From assembly GCA_030435675.1 (NCBI GenBank), contig CM059622.1, positions 62,001 to 126,000 of the forward strand: DNA of 64,000 bases. Direction: 5' to 3'. The notes under the pieces are model-generated. The model did no database searches and was not told the DNA's origin. It worked only from the letters and a program-made list of their open reading frames with translations. This DNA is from Steinernema hermaphroditum. Taxonomy: Eukaryota; Nematoda; Chromadorea; Rhabditida; Steinernematidae. A program made the position numbers and the translations under genes. Positions 1-11,690 of this stretch are shown in pieces (the first letter of the stretch is position 1; the number at the start of each line of letters is the position of its first letter).

Positions 1-2003
1 GAAAAACTGTAACCCGACCTACCAGAACACCTGGCCTCACATAAATGATGTGAAACTCACGTCAAGTATTTCACTCCTATCGACGTCATCGTTCGCTTCG
101 ATTCCAAGGAAAACCCTTTCAGTAGCTGCTGCCCAATGGTGAGTCCACTTTGCACGTATTTCATACAATCTGAAAAAAAGCAAATGTTATGAATAACACC
201 GGAAGCCCCTAAAAACTCAGACGGTCTCTGAGTCAAAAAATGCTCGCCGGAAATTCATAAGCGTCGCGCCACGACGGAATAACCCGAAAACATCATAACG
301 TCCCCGTTTCAGTTCACTGGACGGCTGCGGAAAGATTAAACGCTGAATGTACTGGGCTGATCGGAGATCAGGTGCCGCAAGAAATCGCGGACTCATAAAT
401 CGCTAATGCATTTTTTTATTGCGATTTGCTCGCTTGTTTCTTTAGCTAGCCGGAGAAAGGCTCTTTTATTACTCATGGGAGGAAAAAAAACTAACGCATG
501 CATACGTATGTGATTTTCAGATTTGTGAATAATTTGCGTTTATATTGCCAAACTTTCGTCTCCGTCTGCTTGTGTGTATACAGCTATGTACAAAGGATTG
601 CAAGTCCCATTTGGAACTCGAAAATGCGTTCCTATGCGGATAGCAGGAACAGTTTCCTTAATTTGTGTTTAACCACAACCAATCAGGTGCCGCATCGAAT
701 CCATCGAATTGTTTTTAAAGCGTGTCCCCAGCGCGCAGAAGCAAAACAAAACGAGCGCCCATCTGCAACATTTCCGTGGCTTCCGAAGCAACAAAGCAGT
801 CGGTTTCAAAAAGGAAGAACCCGCGGAAGTAGACGGTGCGTCTCGCAACGAAAAGTCGCCACCCACAGTGACATGGTGCGACCGCGCGCAATGTACTGTA
901 ATGTCGCAAGTTCCATCCATCTGCGTTCCGACCGCGCGGCGTACTTCGATGTTTACATTAATTTTCACTTTCTTTCGTCATCTGCGCATTTGTTTTGGAC
1001 GTCAATGCTGATGACGCTCAAAGTTGACGTCCGCCGTCGTCGACGCCGCCACTCGGTGCCAAGGAGCCACCGCTGCTTTCGGCAAGGACGGTATTTCAAT
1101 TTGCGGCAGCGTTGTTTTCGTTCGAGGGTCCATCTCGGCGCGACTACCTTCTTCCCTAAAGCGACATCGTCGCATGTACATTTTGGCGATGGATGGAGGG
1201 CGAGACCGACGAACTAGGGATGGCGACAATATAACTCGCGGCGTCGCGCCTCACGCCATCGGTCTTCCTCGACTCGCGGTCGCGACCGCCGCTCGAGCGC
1301 TGCCGGCGACGACGAAGCGAACGCGCGGCGGTGGGCAGCAGCACCAATTGATTGTCGGCGTCTGCTGGGGAAGAGAGTGTATACGCGCTGTGTCGAACGT
1401 TCTTTCGCTCGTACTCTCGATCACTTTCGTGGCTTTGTGGCTTTTTTCCCTGAGGGGTTTGCGACCAGATGGTCGTTGGAGCTAGACGCAGCTACAATTT
1501 CTAATTGTCTCTCGTTTGAACTTTCGCACGTACATAATGATCTGCTGCGCCTTTTGCTGTCATCATTTATCCCCCTAGAGCTGGTCCTCTGTGCACAAAT
1601 TGTTGAAATGAGACGAACCCTTGAGCTTTCATATTTTTTAGTTATCAGTAAATTTTAAACATTCAAGTACATTGGTGGCTTGGTTCAGGGTTTTCATTGC
1701 CTTCAACCACCATACTGAAATTTGGATGCAAGAACAGTTCTGTGGCGGCTCCACGAGAAGCGTCTCGTCTTGTGTTTAGACAGTCTGTCCGTTATGTACG
1801 GTATAGTCGCTGCGAATTTGGAGTTACTCCTTTCGTTCGCATATCGCCGCTAGCAGTCGGACGCCGCTCGTGCGATTTCAATCACTTTCTGCGCTTTATC
1901 TGTATCACGTTTGTTGGGCCATTCGCGTGTACTTTCTCGTGTTTTCTTCATCACTGTTCGCATTCTCGTGAAACGCGCTACACTATTGTGCTCTGATTTA
2001 CCA
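1..2003. other. Upstream region of the GSK-3 paralogue, no gene supported
   Basis: Open frames occur here on both strands (one of 239 codons from about 498), but they overlap one another in a GC-rich stretch at about 1000-1350, show no recognisable domain and have no convincing splice structure. I read it as intergenic or promoter sequence of the kinase gene starting at 2004. No SL-like or TATA element stood out close to that start. Confidence 0.4.
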
Positions 2004-3426
2004 ATGCAGTCTCTGAAGAGCACAAGCAGCAGCAACGGCCGAAACCGTAACAGCAATAACAACAACGAAAAACCGAAGAATATGGCTGGCGCTACTTGTG
2101 TTCAAGCTTCAACAGCTTACGGACCCGAGCAGCAAACTGTTGAAATCAAGTATGCAGATGTCAAGGTAGTCCAAAAAAATCGCTTGTCCTCTTCTAATTC
2201 CTTCATTTTATAGGTTGTGGGAAATGGTTCGTTTGGTGTAGTGTACTTGGCCCGCTTGACTGAAACCAACGAAAAGGTCGCGATTAAGAAAGTCTTGCAA
2301 GACAAACGTTTCAAAAATCGCGAGCTCCAAATAATGCGTAAATTGGAGCATCAGGTATAGCAATGTCTCCTGAAGCCTGCTAATCTGTTTTCTCTTCAGA
2401 ACGTTGTAAAATTGAAGTACTATTTCTTCTCCCAGGGCGAGCCAGGAAAGGACGAAGTTTATTTAAATCTAATTTTGGAGTATATTCCCGAGACAGTGTA
2501 TAGGGTTGCCAGGCACTACTCCCGGCAGCGTCTTCAGATTCCTATGATTTACGTAAAGCTTTATGTTTATCAGGTACCACGACATCATCTTTTACTTGTA
2601 TCATAATTATCTCATTTAGGTCTTTCGTGCTTTGGCATACATCCATGATATCGGAGTTTGTCATCGCGATATCAAACCTCAGAATTTGCTCATCGATCCG
2701 GAATCTGGCGTTCTCAAACTATGTGATTTTGGCTCGGCAAAATTTCTGGTTCGCGGTGAACCGAATGTTTCTTACATTTGCTCACGTTATTACCGTGCTC
2801 CTGAGCTCATTTTCGGCGCTACTAACTATACTAACAGCATTGATGTTTGGTCAGTTGGAACGGTCATGGCCGAGCTCATGTTGGGACACCCAATTTTCCC
2901 CGGAGACTCAGGCGTTGACCAGCTTGTTGAGATTATAAAGGTGAGGATAGCAATCCTGTTCTATGTATTTTGTTGTTTTCCGTTCCAGGTCTTGGGAACC
3001 CCTACTCGTGAGCAGATTCAGCAGATGAATCCGAACTACAAAGAGTTCCGCTTTCCTTCTATCAGGTCTCACCCATGGAATCGTGTATTCCGCCAAAATA
3101 CTCCACCAGAAGCTATCGACCTGATCACTCGCGTTCTGCAGTACACTCCGACCAGCCGTCCACTGCCTCTGGAAGCTTGCGCCCATACGTTCTTTGACGA
3201 AATTCGACAGCCAAACGCACGTCTGCCAAATGGACGCCCTCTACCCCCAGTCCTGACCTTCACTGAGCAAGAGCTGCGAATTGCACCTCACCTGAATGTG
3301 ACATTGATTCCCAACCACGGAGCTGCTACTTCTTCGGAGAATGCCACGCAGTCAGCTCAATCTAGTACCGGTACGCAGTCATTGTCGCAGTCGGATGCCA
3401 AGTCTGCGAACAATACAATCGAGTAG
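2004..3426 (+). CDS. GSK-3 family Ser/Thr kinase, diverged paralogue (5 exons, 411 aa)
   Basis: Glycogen synthase kinase-3 phosphorylates primed substrates in Wnt/beta-catenin, insulin and polarity pathways in cytosol and nucleus. Exons 2004-2165, 2214-2354, 2400-2573, 2620-2940 and 2989-3426 join in frame with GT-AG introns of only 45-48 bp. Visible motifs are the glycine loop [28 protein letters not shown], the activation-loop VSYICSRYY with the autophosphorylated Tyr, and RAPE. The Arg of NRE, Arg of HRD and Lys of GSAK, which bind the primed phosphate in human GSK3, are kept. The Asn/Ser-rich N-terminus lacks the vertebrate RPRTTSF inhibitory site, and the tail is Ser/Thr/Gln-rich. No intron position matches the second gsk-3 gene at 29.7-31.3 kb, whose N-terminus is closer to C. 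elegans GSK-3, so this copy looks like the derived one. The family is very certain; orthology is less so. Confidence 0.95.
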
Positions 3427-4410
3427 ATCGCATCGCCGCCGTCTGTTTGTGTTGAAAGACCATGGAAAACTTTTACCTAGATTCGTTTAGCGTGATGATG
3501 CCTTTGTAAATATCTTATGGTCTTGTGTCTTCTCGTGTGAGCTTTTATCTAACCATTTTTGTTGCACTTATGAGGCGCGGGGCGCTCTTTGTTTGATATG
3601 TATCATCGGTGTACATATTCTCTCATATTCACTATCCATGGGTTTGTCGTAGCGGTATTTTTGCGTTATACGTATGATTAAGTCTTTGTTCTTCTATTCA
3701 TCTAATGCTGTCAGCGTCTGGAGCTCATGCTCATATCGTATTCCAACTCATGAGTATTCTATGATCCCTTTCTAAGAATGTTACCTGTAGCCCTGAATGG
3801 TAAACAGTCGTCAGATAAATTTTTCTATCCGCTTGTCAGCTCTTTCATCCTCTGCGGGTTTAGATCGGTTTATCATCCTCTCATTCTGAGCAGATGGGTT
3901 TCAAGACTCGAGATTTGATTCCGAGGATTCAAAATCGAGACTCGAAAAGTTTTGACTCCGACACTCGACGAAATTTCGAACGATACCCAGCTCTGAGTGA
4001 GTGCTCGAAGATGCTGCAACGAAGAAATTCCGTTCTGAACGGGCAATGATTTGTTCACAATGACTAAGATAGATTTGGCCGTAACTGGGCTATGCAATTG
4101 ATATAGCACAATCGTCTCAGTTCTAAGTGTGAACCTTTGGTTCAGTATTGTGTTCGGAAAGTATGGACACACGGCACGGAATTTACACGGCATTTACACA
4201 CGGAAGACGGCCTCATATCTTCTGTAGGAACGAGCCAAATAGAGGGTATTCTCTGTAAGCGAAAACGGCGTGTTCCGTAATATTACGCTCATTACCACCA
4301 GTGCCCGAGTCCTTCAAATAAGACATGTAAGCATTTCCAACGAGAAGCAATTCCGAAATTTATCTGAAAACGGCGGATCTAATGTTTTCCTCAATGATGA
4401 GTAATTACGG
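3427..4410. other. 3' flank of the GSK-3 paralogue, no gene seen
   Basis: This holds the 3' UTR of the kinase gene and AT-rich intergenic DNA. Around 3900-3975 there is a low-complexity stretch of repeated TCGAGACTCG-like words resembling the interior of the hAT-type MITE at 23.8-24.3 kb. I did not find terminal repeats that would define an element here. Confidence 0.4.
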
Positions 4411-4456
4411 TGTTGTAGGCAAATCTCCCACCCAGGCAAATCTCCCACCCACCGTA
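4411..4456 (+). repeat. Left terminal inverted repeat of the Ginger element
   Basis: The 46 bp begin TGTTGTAGGC and contain two tandem copies of GGCAAATCTCCCACCCA. Reverse-complementing 7771-7816 gives the same sequence except two positions (TGTTG versus TGCCG). Weaker similarity continues inward to about 4510 around a GTGGGACC motif. Confidence 0.9.
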
Positions 4457-4640
4457 TAACGGTAGAGGAGTTGCAGGCAAATTGTTGTGGGACCGAATGG
4501 TCATAAAATCGGTGCAAATCTGTGCGCAGAAATGACGCTGCGCTGGAATGTTCATCACCTTCTGACGCGTTTTCTAATTTTTTTTTCAATCCCGTGTTTA
4601 ATGCCTCTTTCATTCAGTTAGATGTTTTAGTTTCAGTCAG

Positions 4641-7611
4641 ATGGGACTCATAGAGAAAGCGACGAACACGAAGGGAGTGCAGATGAATCAACAGACGAGG
4701 GATGAGCTGAAAAAGGTCGAGGAGAGCCATACACTCGCACCAGGCGATTTATCTCCAATTCATTCAGAAACGGGTTCGGATTTGGATTCAGACAGGTGAG
4801 TTTTATTTTGCGCGGCATTCATGACGTTTCGTTGTCACAGATGTAGCAGTCTGAGTTCGATAGATTTCCACACCCCTCAAAATACGGTACATCCAGTATT
4901 CTCCGCTATTGAGTATTCGTGTATCGGTCCATCAGAGAAGATCGAGGTTTCATAAAATTTTTGAAGCGCCTACTGAACAGGAACATTTCAGAAGCTCGCC
5001 GAAACCAACAGCGACGAGGAATTAGCTGCGAAACCAGCTGATCAGGTACGTAGGACTAGATTTATGATAATATGACAGTCAGCTGGTAAATCATTAAATT
5101 AAGAGTGTTTTGTTCTACGCGAGGTTCTTCATCTGCTGGTGTACAGCGGAGGATCGACGTTAGATAATCTTGATTGCATGAGTAACAAATTCTGCTTTCA
5201 GGAAGAATCTCGTCGACGCCGCCGAAGACAGCCAAGAGATGGACGCAAAATTAACACAATTTTGTCATTTTTATGTAAAATACGTTATTGTTTTAGTAAA
5301 GAGTTTACAGCGTTCGATTTTGCTAAATCTTACGCTTTGTTTACTCCAAAAAAACAGATAAAATTTATTACAAAGGAAGTAAGTCTATGTAAAGTTGGAG
5401 TGAGTTTGACGTGAGTATTGTAGAAAGTGATACCGACCGGAAACGGGTAGTTTTAGCAGGCGAAGAGATAGCTCTTATAGAGTGTGCCCATCGCGACACA
5501 GTTCATGGAGGTCGCGATGCATGCTTGTACTATCTTAGCTCCAGATTCTATTGGGATCATATGCGACGCGATGTCGAGCGTTATGTGAGCCGGTGCCATC
5601 AGTGTCAGCTTAATAGAAGCGCTCTGAAGACACAGGCTTCAGAGCTTCGACCCATTGCTCCCCCAAAAGGGCCTTGCTTGATGGTGAGATGTCATAAGAA
5701 CTGTAAATTTGTGATTTATTCCAATTTCAGTACGGATTAGACCTCATTACTCTAACCGAGTCCAATAGGGGTAACAAGTACGTCGTAGTTGCTGTCGACT
5801 ACTTTACGAAGTTCCCCTTCGCGAGGGCTATCCCCTCGAAGCAAGCAGTTGAAATAGTTGATTTTTTGGTTGACGATATTGTGTGCCTTTTCGGCGCTCC
5901 CAAAGTGATCATCACCGATCAGGGTTCTGAATTCCGGAATCAGATGTTCCGAGATTTACTGCGGGAAAAGATTGGCGCACAACATCGTATGAGTGCTCCT
6001 TATCACCCTGAAACAAATGGGCTAGTCGAGCGCATGAACCAAACTGTTAAAAATAAGCTGCGTAAGCTACTCGAGATGTTGCCGGAGACGTGGGATGATC
6101 ATTTGAGCACTGCTCTCATGGCCATAAGATCTTTGAGAAATCGCACGACGAAGAAGTCCCCGATCGAGCTTCTTATTGGATCAAAGATGAGGATGCCTAG
6201 CGATTTTGAGAACGTGGACGAACCCGAAGAAACTCTCGACGAGCTGACAGAGGAAGGTGCCGTAGATTCTTTCCTTACTGAGCGTTTTGAGCGACTCAGA
6301 AAGCTCGATGAGGAAAGAGTCAAAGCTCGAGAGTCAATCCTGAAGGAGCAAAAGAAGTATAAAGCATATTACGATATGTCGCATAAGCCTCAGGAGTTCA
6401 ACGTTGGTCAGCTTGTAACCAAAGTTAATGAGGCAAAAGTAAGAAGTAAGGGCAAAACACTTGAGACGAACCGACTGGGCCCCTTCCGAGTGATTGAGGT
6501 TACTCGCAACAAGACTTATGCTCTTGAGGGCTTGAGGGGAACCCATTCTGGAGATAAGCTTAGGCTCTATGATGAGCCCATTGAAGTAGAAAAGGTACAG
6601 GTGACCTCTTTTACATAATGCGCAAAGCGATACTTTCAGCGTTCTCAAGATGCTCCAGATCACCCGACAGAACTAAGTTCTCAGTCCTCAGTAACACAAA
6701 TGAGAAATGAAGGCCCTCCTCCGGCAAAAAGGAGAATAATTTGGTCTCAAACACCTTCGATTTTGAAGGTAAAGTCTGCTTGACATGATCAAAATTTGTA
6801 CCAAATCTACTTGTAGACATTAACTCCCGCAACTCCGGTCACTGCCGTTAAGAGGGCTATTTTCGAGAATAGGGTTATACCCGTCCGATTTAGCCCCTCG
6901 AAGTGTTCGACGATTCGAAGCCCGTTAGTTGAGGGCGAACAGAAGCAGTTACCTGTTGGTGATTTGGGTAAGACTAAGGTTTTTGACTACGGAACTTTCT
7001 TTATTGCAGGCGACATTCTGTATGATGATACCGTGCGCCGATGTCTTTCGCCTTTGTATACTAAATACCCGGACATGTTTTGGCAATGGAGGGTTTGCGA
7101 TCTGTTTGGAATCACAGAACCTCCAGGTCCACATGACCTGGATTTGAGTTTATCAGGTCCTTACGACCCGCGAAAGGCTCCATCATTTGATCGTGATCAT
7201 CTGAAGATCGTTATCGCGGATGGAAATTGCGGGTTTCGAGCTATTGCTCACGTGATATCAGGGGACGAGGAGCACCACCACTTTGTGCGGAAGAAGGTCT
7301 GCGAGTTCATCGAGAAGAAAGACGACCGTTGGATCAGGGCCTTGACGCAGAGAAGCGAATCGCCGATTGAGTACCTCAATCGCACAAAGATGAGGGAGTC
7401 GGCAATTTACATGACTGAAGTTGAGCTCCAAGCGGTGGCAGAGCTCCTTCAGGTCCACATTGTCTGTTTTGGTGAATTGTGGCAACGCTACAATCCTGAT
7501 TTCCCCACGAATCTGCGAAAGTTGTATACAGACAGCAAGCTTCATGATGGCCGTCCAGTAATCGCTCTCTTGTTGCGCAACGCGCATTTCTACCTTATCA
7601 AGAAACTGTAA
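4641..7611 (+). CDS. Ginger1 transposase: Gypsy-like integrase fused to OTU cysteine protease
   Basis: Putative acidic N-terminal exons run 4641-4795, 4841-4946 and 4992-5045, then an exon from 5202. The join to the integrase frame (open from 5411) is unresolved and may be a frameshift or an unrecognised small intron. The integrase exons 5411-5683 and 5731-6594 show the HHCC zinc finger (HRDTVH ... CHQC), the first Asp in GLDLIT, the second in TDQGSEF, Glu in NGLVERMN about 36 residues later, and a GPF motif (LGPFRVIE). Exons 6640-6768, 6817-6967 and 7010-7611 continue in frame through a linker into an OTU domain with DGNCGFRA (catalytic Asp/Cys) and RNAHF (catalytic His), ending at TAA 7609-7611. 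The catalytic regions have no internal stops, so the protein could be active or recently active. OTU proteases cleave ubiquitin-type conjugates; their role in transposition is unknown. Confidence 0.8.
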
Positions 7612-7770
7612 ACGGTTCAAAAATGAATGGTTGAAATTCACTCTGTACGATTATATGCCGAGACAGTTTGGTCTTTCAGAGGCGCGCGGCAGATGAGTAC
7701 TGTAGCGCGGGTTGATAAAATTCTTTTTACTTGGTCCCACCACGAAAACCCTGATGTTACTGATTTGGCG

Positions 7771-7816
7771 TACGGTGGGTGGGAGATTTGCCTGGGTGGG
7801 AGATTTGCCTACGGCA
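7771..7816 (-). repeat. Right terminal inverted repeat of the Ginger element
   Basis: Reverse complement of the left repeat with 44 of 46 positions identical, ending GCCTACGGCA. The next base, 7817, starts a different terminal-repeat element. Confidence 0.9.
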
Positions 7817-8696
7817 GTGCGTTTTGCCGCAAAACCCCCGCGTCAAAACGGACCCAAAGACGCGCGGGAAATTTGAAACGGTCTGGTGAATGTCGTACGT
7901 TCGTCCAGCTTTTCTTTTTTTTTTTCGAGCGGCGCGCGACGTTTTCTCCGTCGTCAGCGGGCACTAACGCTCTCAAATGAACAGCATCATCAACGTTCAC
8001 GACTTTTTCGACGATCCCTCAACAGTCCTCACACATAGTAAGATAAACAACACCACAAGGACAATTTGTTCGTGTGGTCGCCTGAATTTCGTCCAGGTTG
8101 AGCACTGATATCGGATGTTCTCGAGAAGGCTTCAACGGAGCAGTCTACTCAGTTGGAATATCATCGATGTACTCTTTTGCTTCTTGGATAAGCCCTCAAA
8201 GTGTGCGCCTACAGTGCTACAGTCAGCTAGAGCAGTTAGGCGATTCGCCGACCGGCCATGCTGATCTTCTGAAATCACTCGAAAATGTAGAAAACTCGAT
8301 GAAATCGCCATGAAACGCGATACCAGAGATATAAAACGGTGTTCCCATGAGATAATCACTTGCAAGCGCACAAATTTGCGCAAAAGCGCAAAATGCGACA
8401 AAACTATCAAAAACTATGTGAAACAGGAAAAAACAATTAAAATTAGTGATATCAGGCGTATAGTAACTCGTTCCCACTGCATTCGCGGAAAAACAGCTCG
8501 AAATCCAGCTGAAAACGGTACAGCGTAAGCTGAAGACGCAGCCGCGTCCGTTTTGACGCGCGATTTTTGCGTGCGTTTTTTTCCATATCGAGCGTCTAGA
8601 CGCGCGGCAAGACGCGCGGACGCAGAGGGTGAGTATGAACGCGCGTGCGTTTTTTTGGACGCGCGTCCGAAAAAACGCACGCGCGGCAAAACGCAC
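7817..8696. mobile_element. 880-bp non-autonomous element with 14-bp perfect TIRs
   Basis: GTGCGTTTTGCCGC at 7817-7830 recurs as its exact reverse complement at 8683-8696. The interior has no coding potential I can support. Its right half is packed with GACGCGCG/CGCGCGTC words. No clear target-site duplication is visible, and its left end touches the right end of the Ginger element without a gap. It is probably a MITE; the superfamily is not assigned. Confidence 0.5.
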
Positions 8697-8700
8697 GCGG
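8520..8700. repeat. CpG-rich palindrome cluster
   Basis: Nested inverted repeats built from ACGCGCG words. The clearest is a 36-nt near-perfect palindrome at 8645-8680, centred on GGACGCGCGTCC with arms GTGCGTTTTTT/AAAAAACGCAC. Open frames reading through here on both strands are composition artefacts. Confidence 0.75.
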
Positions 8701-11471
8701 AGTGTGAAAGCAGCTATTACGTACCGACGTTCGATGTACTACAGGCGTCTCCTTCGTTGCTACTTCTCTTCTTATTGCTTTCAGGGTTTGGAACTGTATA
8801 GAATAATGAGTACGCGCACTTCCCATGGAAGTCGTGGCAGGACCCATATGGCAATAACCCAAACTTTCTGGCCTCGTCTAGGTACTCTAGTACCCCTATA
8901 CGCAAATAATATTCTGGGGTTTTCTTGTTCTACTGAAGGCCTATCATACTGCACAAATTTCATTTTAATCAGCGTGGGACACTTTGTGAGGGTCCCTTGT
9001 GAGTCGAAGGCTATCCGCAGCGACTTTTCGCTGCTGTGGTGCGATAGGATTCGATTCGTTTACCAGCAGGCCTCCCGACTTTAGGTCAGAAAGAACAGAA
9101 CTTCCCGGATTTCCTGACGTGGACCTCATGAATGCAGTGTAACTGAGTCAGTGATCATAAGGAGTCCGTCTCGAAGGCCGTGTAGATGTTAAGTCTAAAG
9201 AGCTAAGTCTAAAGAGCTTCATAAAAAAACAAATACGGGACCATCGTTACCTATATTGTCGAGAACTCGTGAATTTCCGTGCTGGGCCAGTGTATCGCGG
9301 TATAACACGCACGAGCAAAGAAACACGCTACTTACGACTTTTCATGCAAAAATCGCAAAAATGTCGCTTGCGAAATCCGCGCGACTTTCGCACAAACCGG
9401 AAATTCTACGGTGTTTCTCCGACACGTCCATTTGGGTGTAAAAACGCGCGGAGATGATTCATTAATTATGCAATGAGAGAGCACGCGCAAAGGGCGTAAA
9501 ACTACCTCCACACGATGTCGGAAGAAGAAAAAAAAGTCCAAAGGTGACGTCTCTTTCGCATCTGTGGGTTCTCCTGCAGCAAATTAAATTGGATCCAATT
9601 TGCGGTCAGAAGGACGTTCGCCAAACACGGAACCCCTTCCACAGGAACGGGTTACTGTAGCGGCGATAGCTAGACTAGACAGAAATGTTCCGGAAACTTG
9701 ACCTGCTAGTCGACAAATCAAAACAATGACGACAATCTGGCCAACGTGTTTCGCGAACGATACATGTGTTTTGTTGAATTTCCGTCCCTTCCAGCTTGCC
9801 TAAGTGCCATGGGCCGTATTGATGCAGATCATGTACACCGTATCTGGGTGCTCGATCTAAATCGTGGAGACGGCAATGTCATGTTGACGTCACAAAAATT
9901 GCGTTGCGAGAGAATGAAGAGTCGTTTGGTCAATCTGTGTTGCAGAAGTGTGACGATTCGGTGATTTATGTTCACGTGAATTTGAAATTACAGTATGCCT
10001 CTAATGCAGCCAATGGACCAACATATAAAGCGTGACACAAAAGTTCTGTGACGCTAAAAACCGAGCGGATTTCGAAAGCATGAGTAAAATAAAACAAACT
10101 ACATGAAAAAGCAACCAAAAACTACATAGGTAGAATAAATAGAATATGCTTATTTATAGATCTAATAACCCATCTTCCTTCAAAATCAACATGTTTGCGA
10201 GAAGCATTTGCATTTTAATTGTGTAGTTTTTCCATATTCGTCGGAAACGAAATTTGTTTACCACATCCAAAGCGGTGTGGTCTTCAAAGACGTGTTTATA
10301 TTGTGAGAAAATATTTTATAGAAAATTTTTATGTGCTTGTTTTAGCAGCTGCTTCTATTTTCGCAACATGACTGATAATGCAACCCGACAGTCAAGAATG
10401 CGAGCAACACATCTAAACCGTCTGAGTAGAAAAGCCCCTCCAGCGAAAGGGGGAGGAACGGAGGAAACGCGCGCTTCTGTGAGTCACTTCCCCGAAAACG
10501 ACTTATACCAAGAGTAAACATTGTGGGTGGCTTCTCAGGAACTGAACGATCGATTACGCATACTGGTAAAACCGGAAAAGAAAGTGAGTGCGCAGTTCGG
10601 CAATTCATGCAAAAGCACGTCCGAGTGTAAACAAACGAGCAAAGGTCACCTATGGAAGAAAAAAGATAGAAGACTAGATGAGTAACTCCGATTATGGTTG
10701 AGTAACTCCCACTTCGCCGATTGTGCCACGCCTGCACCTCTATGGAGATCATCTCTCCAAATCATCAAGCTAGAAAAATATCAACGCTAACAATGTAATT
10801 AATGTGTCTCTCGTGAAATCTACAGGCCTGCAAGAAAAATGCCGAAACATTTTAGTAAGCGGAATTCACCTGTGATTGTGGTGATTGTTGTACATGTGGT
10901 GTGATTTTTCGATAAACCAAACCTCACGGACGTGTTCGCCAATTACACCGATCGACTTGAACAAGAACGGTCAGCCGTCAATTATCCAATCACAAATCGG
11001 AGAGTAAATGTCGTCATGCAATTTTTTTAGAGGCAATGGCGATCCCATTATTTTTGTCGCTCTTTGTTTATTTAAGTCTGTCTGAACAAGTCCAAAATTT
11101 AATCTTCGGCAGAGTTAATCTGCTCCGGAATATGATTCTTGTGCAGACTTCCATCAAGCGAATTGCATCTAATATTTCTCCTTTGAAAACCAGACATTTA
11201 GAAGCCCTTGAACCTCCGACGCACATTGCAATGAAGGAAGATAAAATTCTGTTCGTCACTGTGGAACTAATAGATTAGATACGCTAAGAATACTGTAAAT
11301 TTACATTGGCTAACGATTACTCGGGTGCCAAGCTTAAATTGCTACTAGCTGTGGACGAGGGCATAGAAGAAGTTCTTTGAAGTTGATTTCCCTTCGATCT
11401 CCATGGTGGACTTTAAACTCTAGGTAGAAATTTCACGAATTTATTTGCTATCTAATATATTATAAGTTTTC
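8701..11471. other. Intergenic stretch, no gene recognised
   Basis: Several short open frames occur (the longest 136 codons on the minus strand, about 10342-10752), but none shows a domain, a splice structure or codon use like the nearby genes. No tRNA-like cloverleaf or long tandem repeat was seen. Confidence 0.4.
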
Positions 11472-11690
11472 TCACCCCATATTTATCGAACGTCCTCTGG
11501 CTTCTTGTCGCGCACGGTGCTTCCATCTTCTGCTGCCTAGCTTCTTCGTTAACTCATCACTCCATTGGATCCGTGGTCTTCCTGGGGGCCTCTTCACGGG
11601 AGGGTGCCATTCCTCTAGTCGTCTGCGCCATTTTCCGGGCTTCCGTTCGCCATCTTCCAGGCGAAGTTCCACTTCCACTAGGTAGAAATT
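11472..11690 (-). pseudogene. C-terminal fragment of a non-LTR retrotransposon reverse transcriptase
   Basis: The minus-strand frame encodes a segment of the form GKWRRRLEEWHP...KRPPGRPRIQWSDEL...RWKHRARQEARGRS. This is the typical tail of RTE-like endonuclease/reverse-transcriptase proteins (EW.P....R..GRP..RW.D.. ...RW...A..R..W). No upstream polymerase or endonuclease domain is present, so it is a truncated dead copy, as expected for target-primed insertion. Confidence 0.65.

Larger units (their letters stand above)
4411..7816 (+). mobile_element. Ginger1-type DNA transposon with integrase-OTU transposase
   Basis: A 3.4-kb element is bounded by 46-bp inverted repeats (4411-4456 and 7771-7816, two mismatches) that start TG and end CA like Gypsy LTR termini. 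Each repeat holds a tandem GGCAAATCTCCCACCCA motif. Inside lies one spliced gene with an HHCC zinc finger, a DDE integrase core, a GPF motif and a C-terminal OTU cysteine protease. This is the described architecture of Ginger1 transposons (Gypsy integrase-like transposase plus OTU or Ulp1 domain). The left flank ends ACGG, the complement of the CCGT target reported for Ginger1. The right flank is GTGC, so no intact target-site duplication is visible. No reverse transcriptase, gag or LTRs are present, which argues against a Gypsy retrotransposon. Confidence 0.85.

Noticed and set aside
498..1485. Long overlapping open frames (up to 239 codons) upstream of the GSK-3 paralogue
   Set aside because: They overlap in several frames of a GC-rich stretch, show no domain or splice structure, and lie in the expected promoter region.
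5411..7611. Gypsy LTR retrotransposon or Polinton as identity of the integrase element
   Set aside because: No LTRs, gag, RT, polymerase B or capsid genes; short TIRs and the OTU fusion fit Ginger1 better.
10342..10752. 136-codon minus-strand open frame
   Set aside because: Composition is irregular and no domain, signal peptide or splice context supports it.
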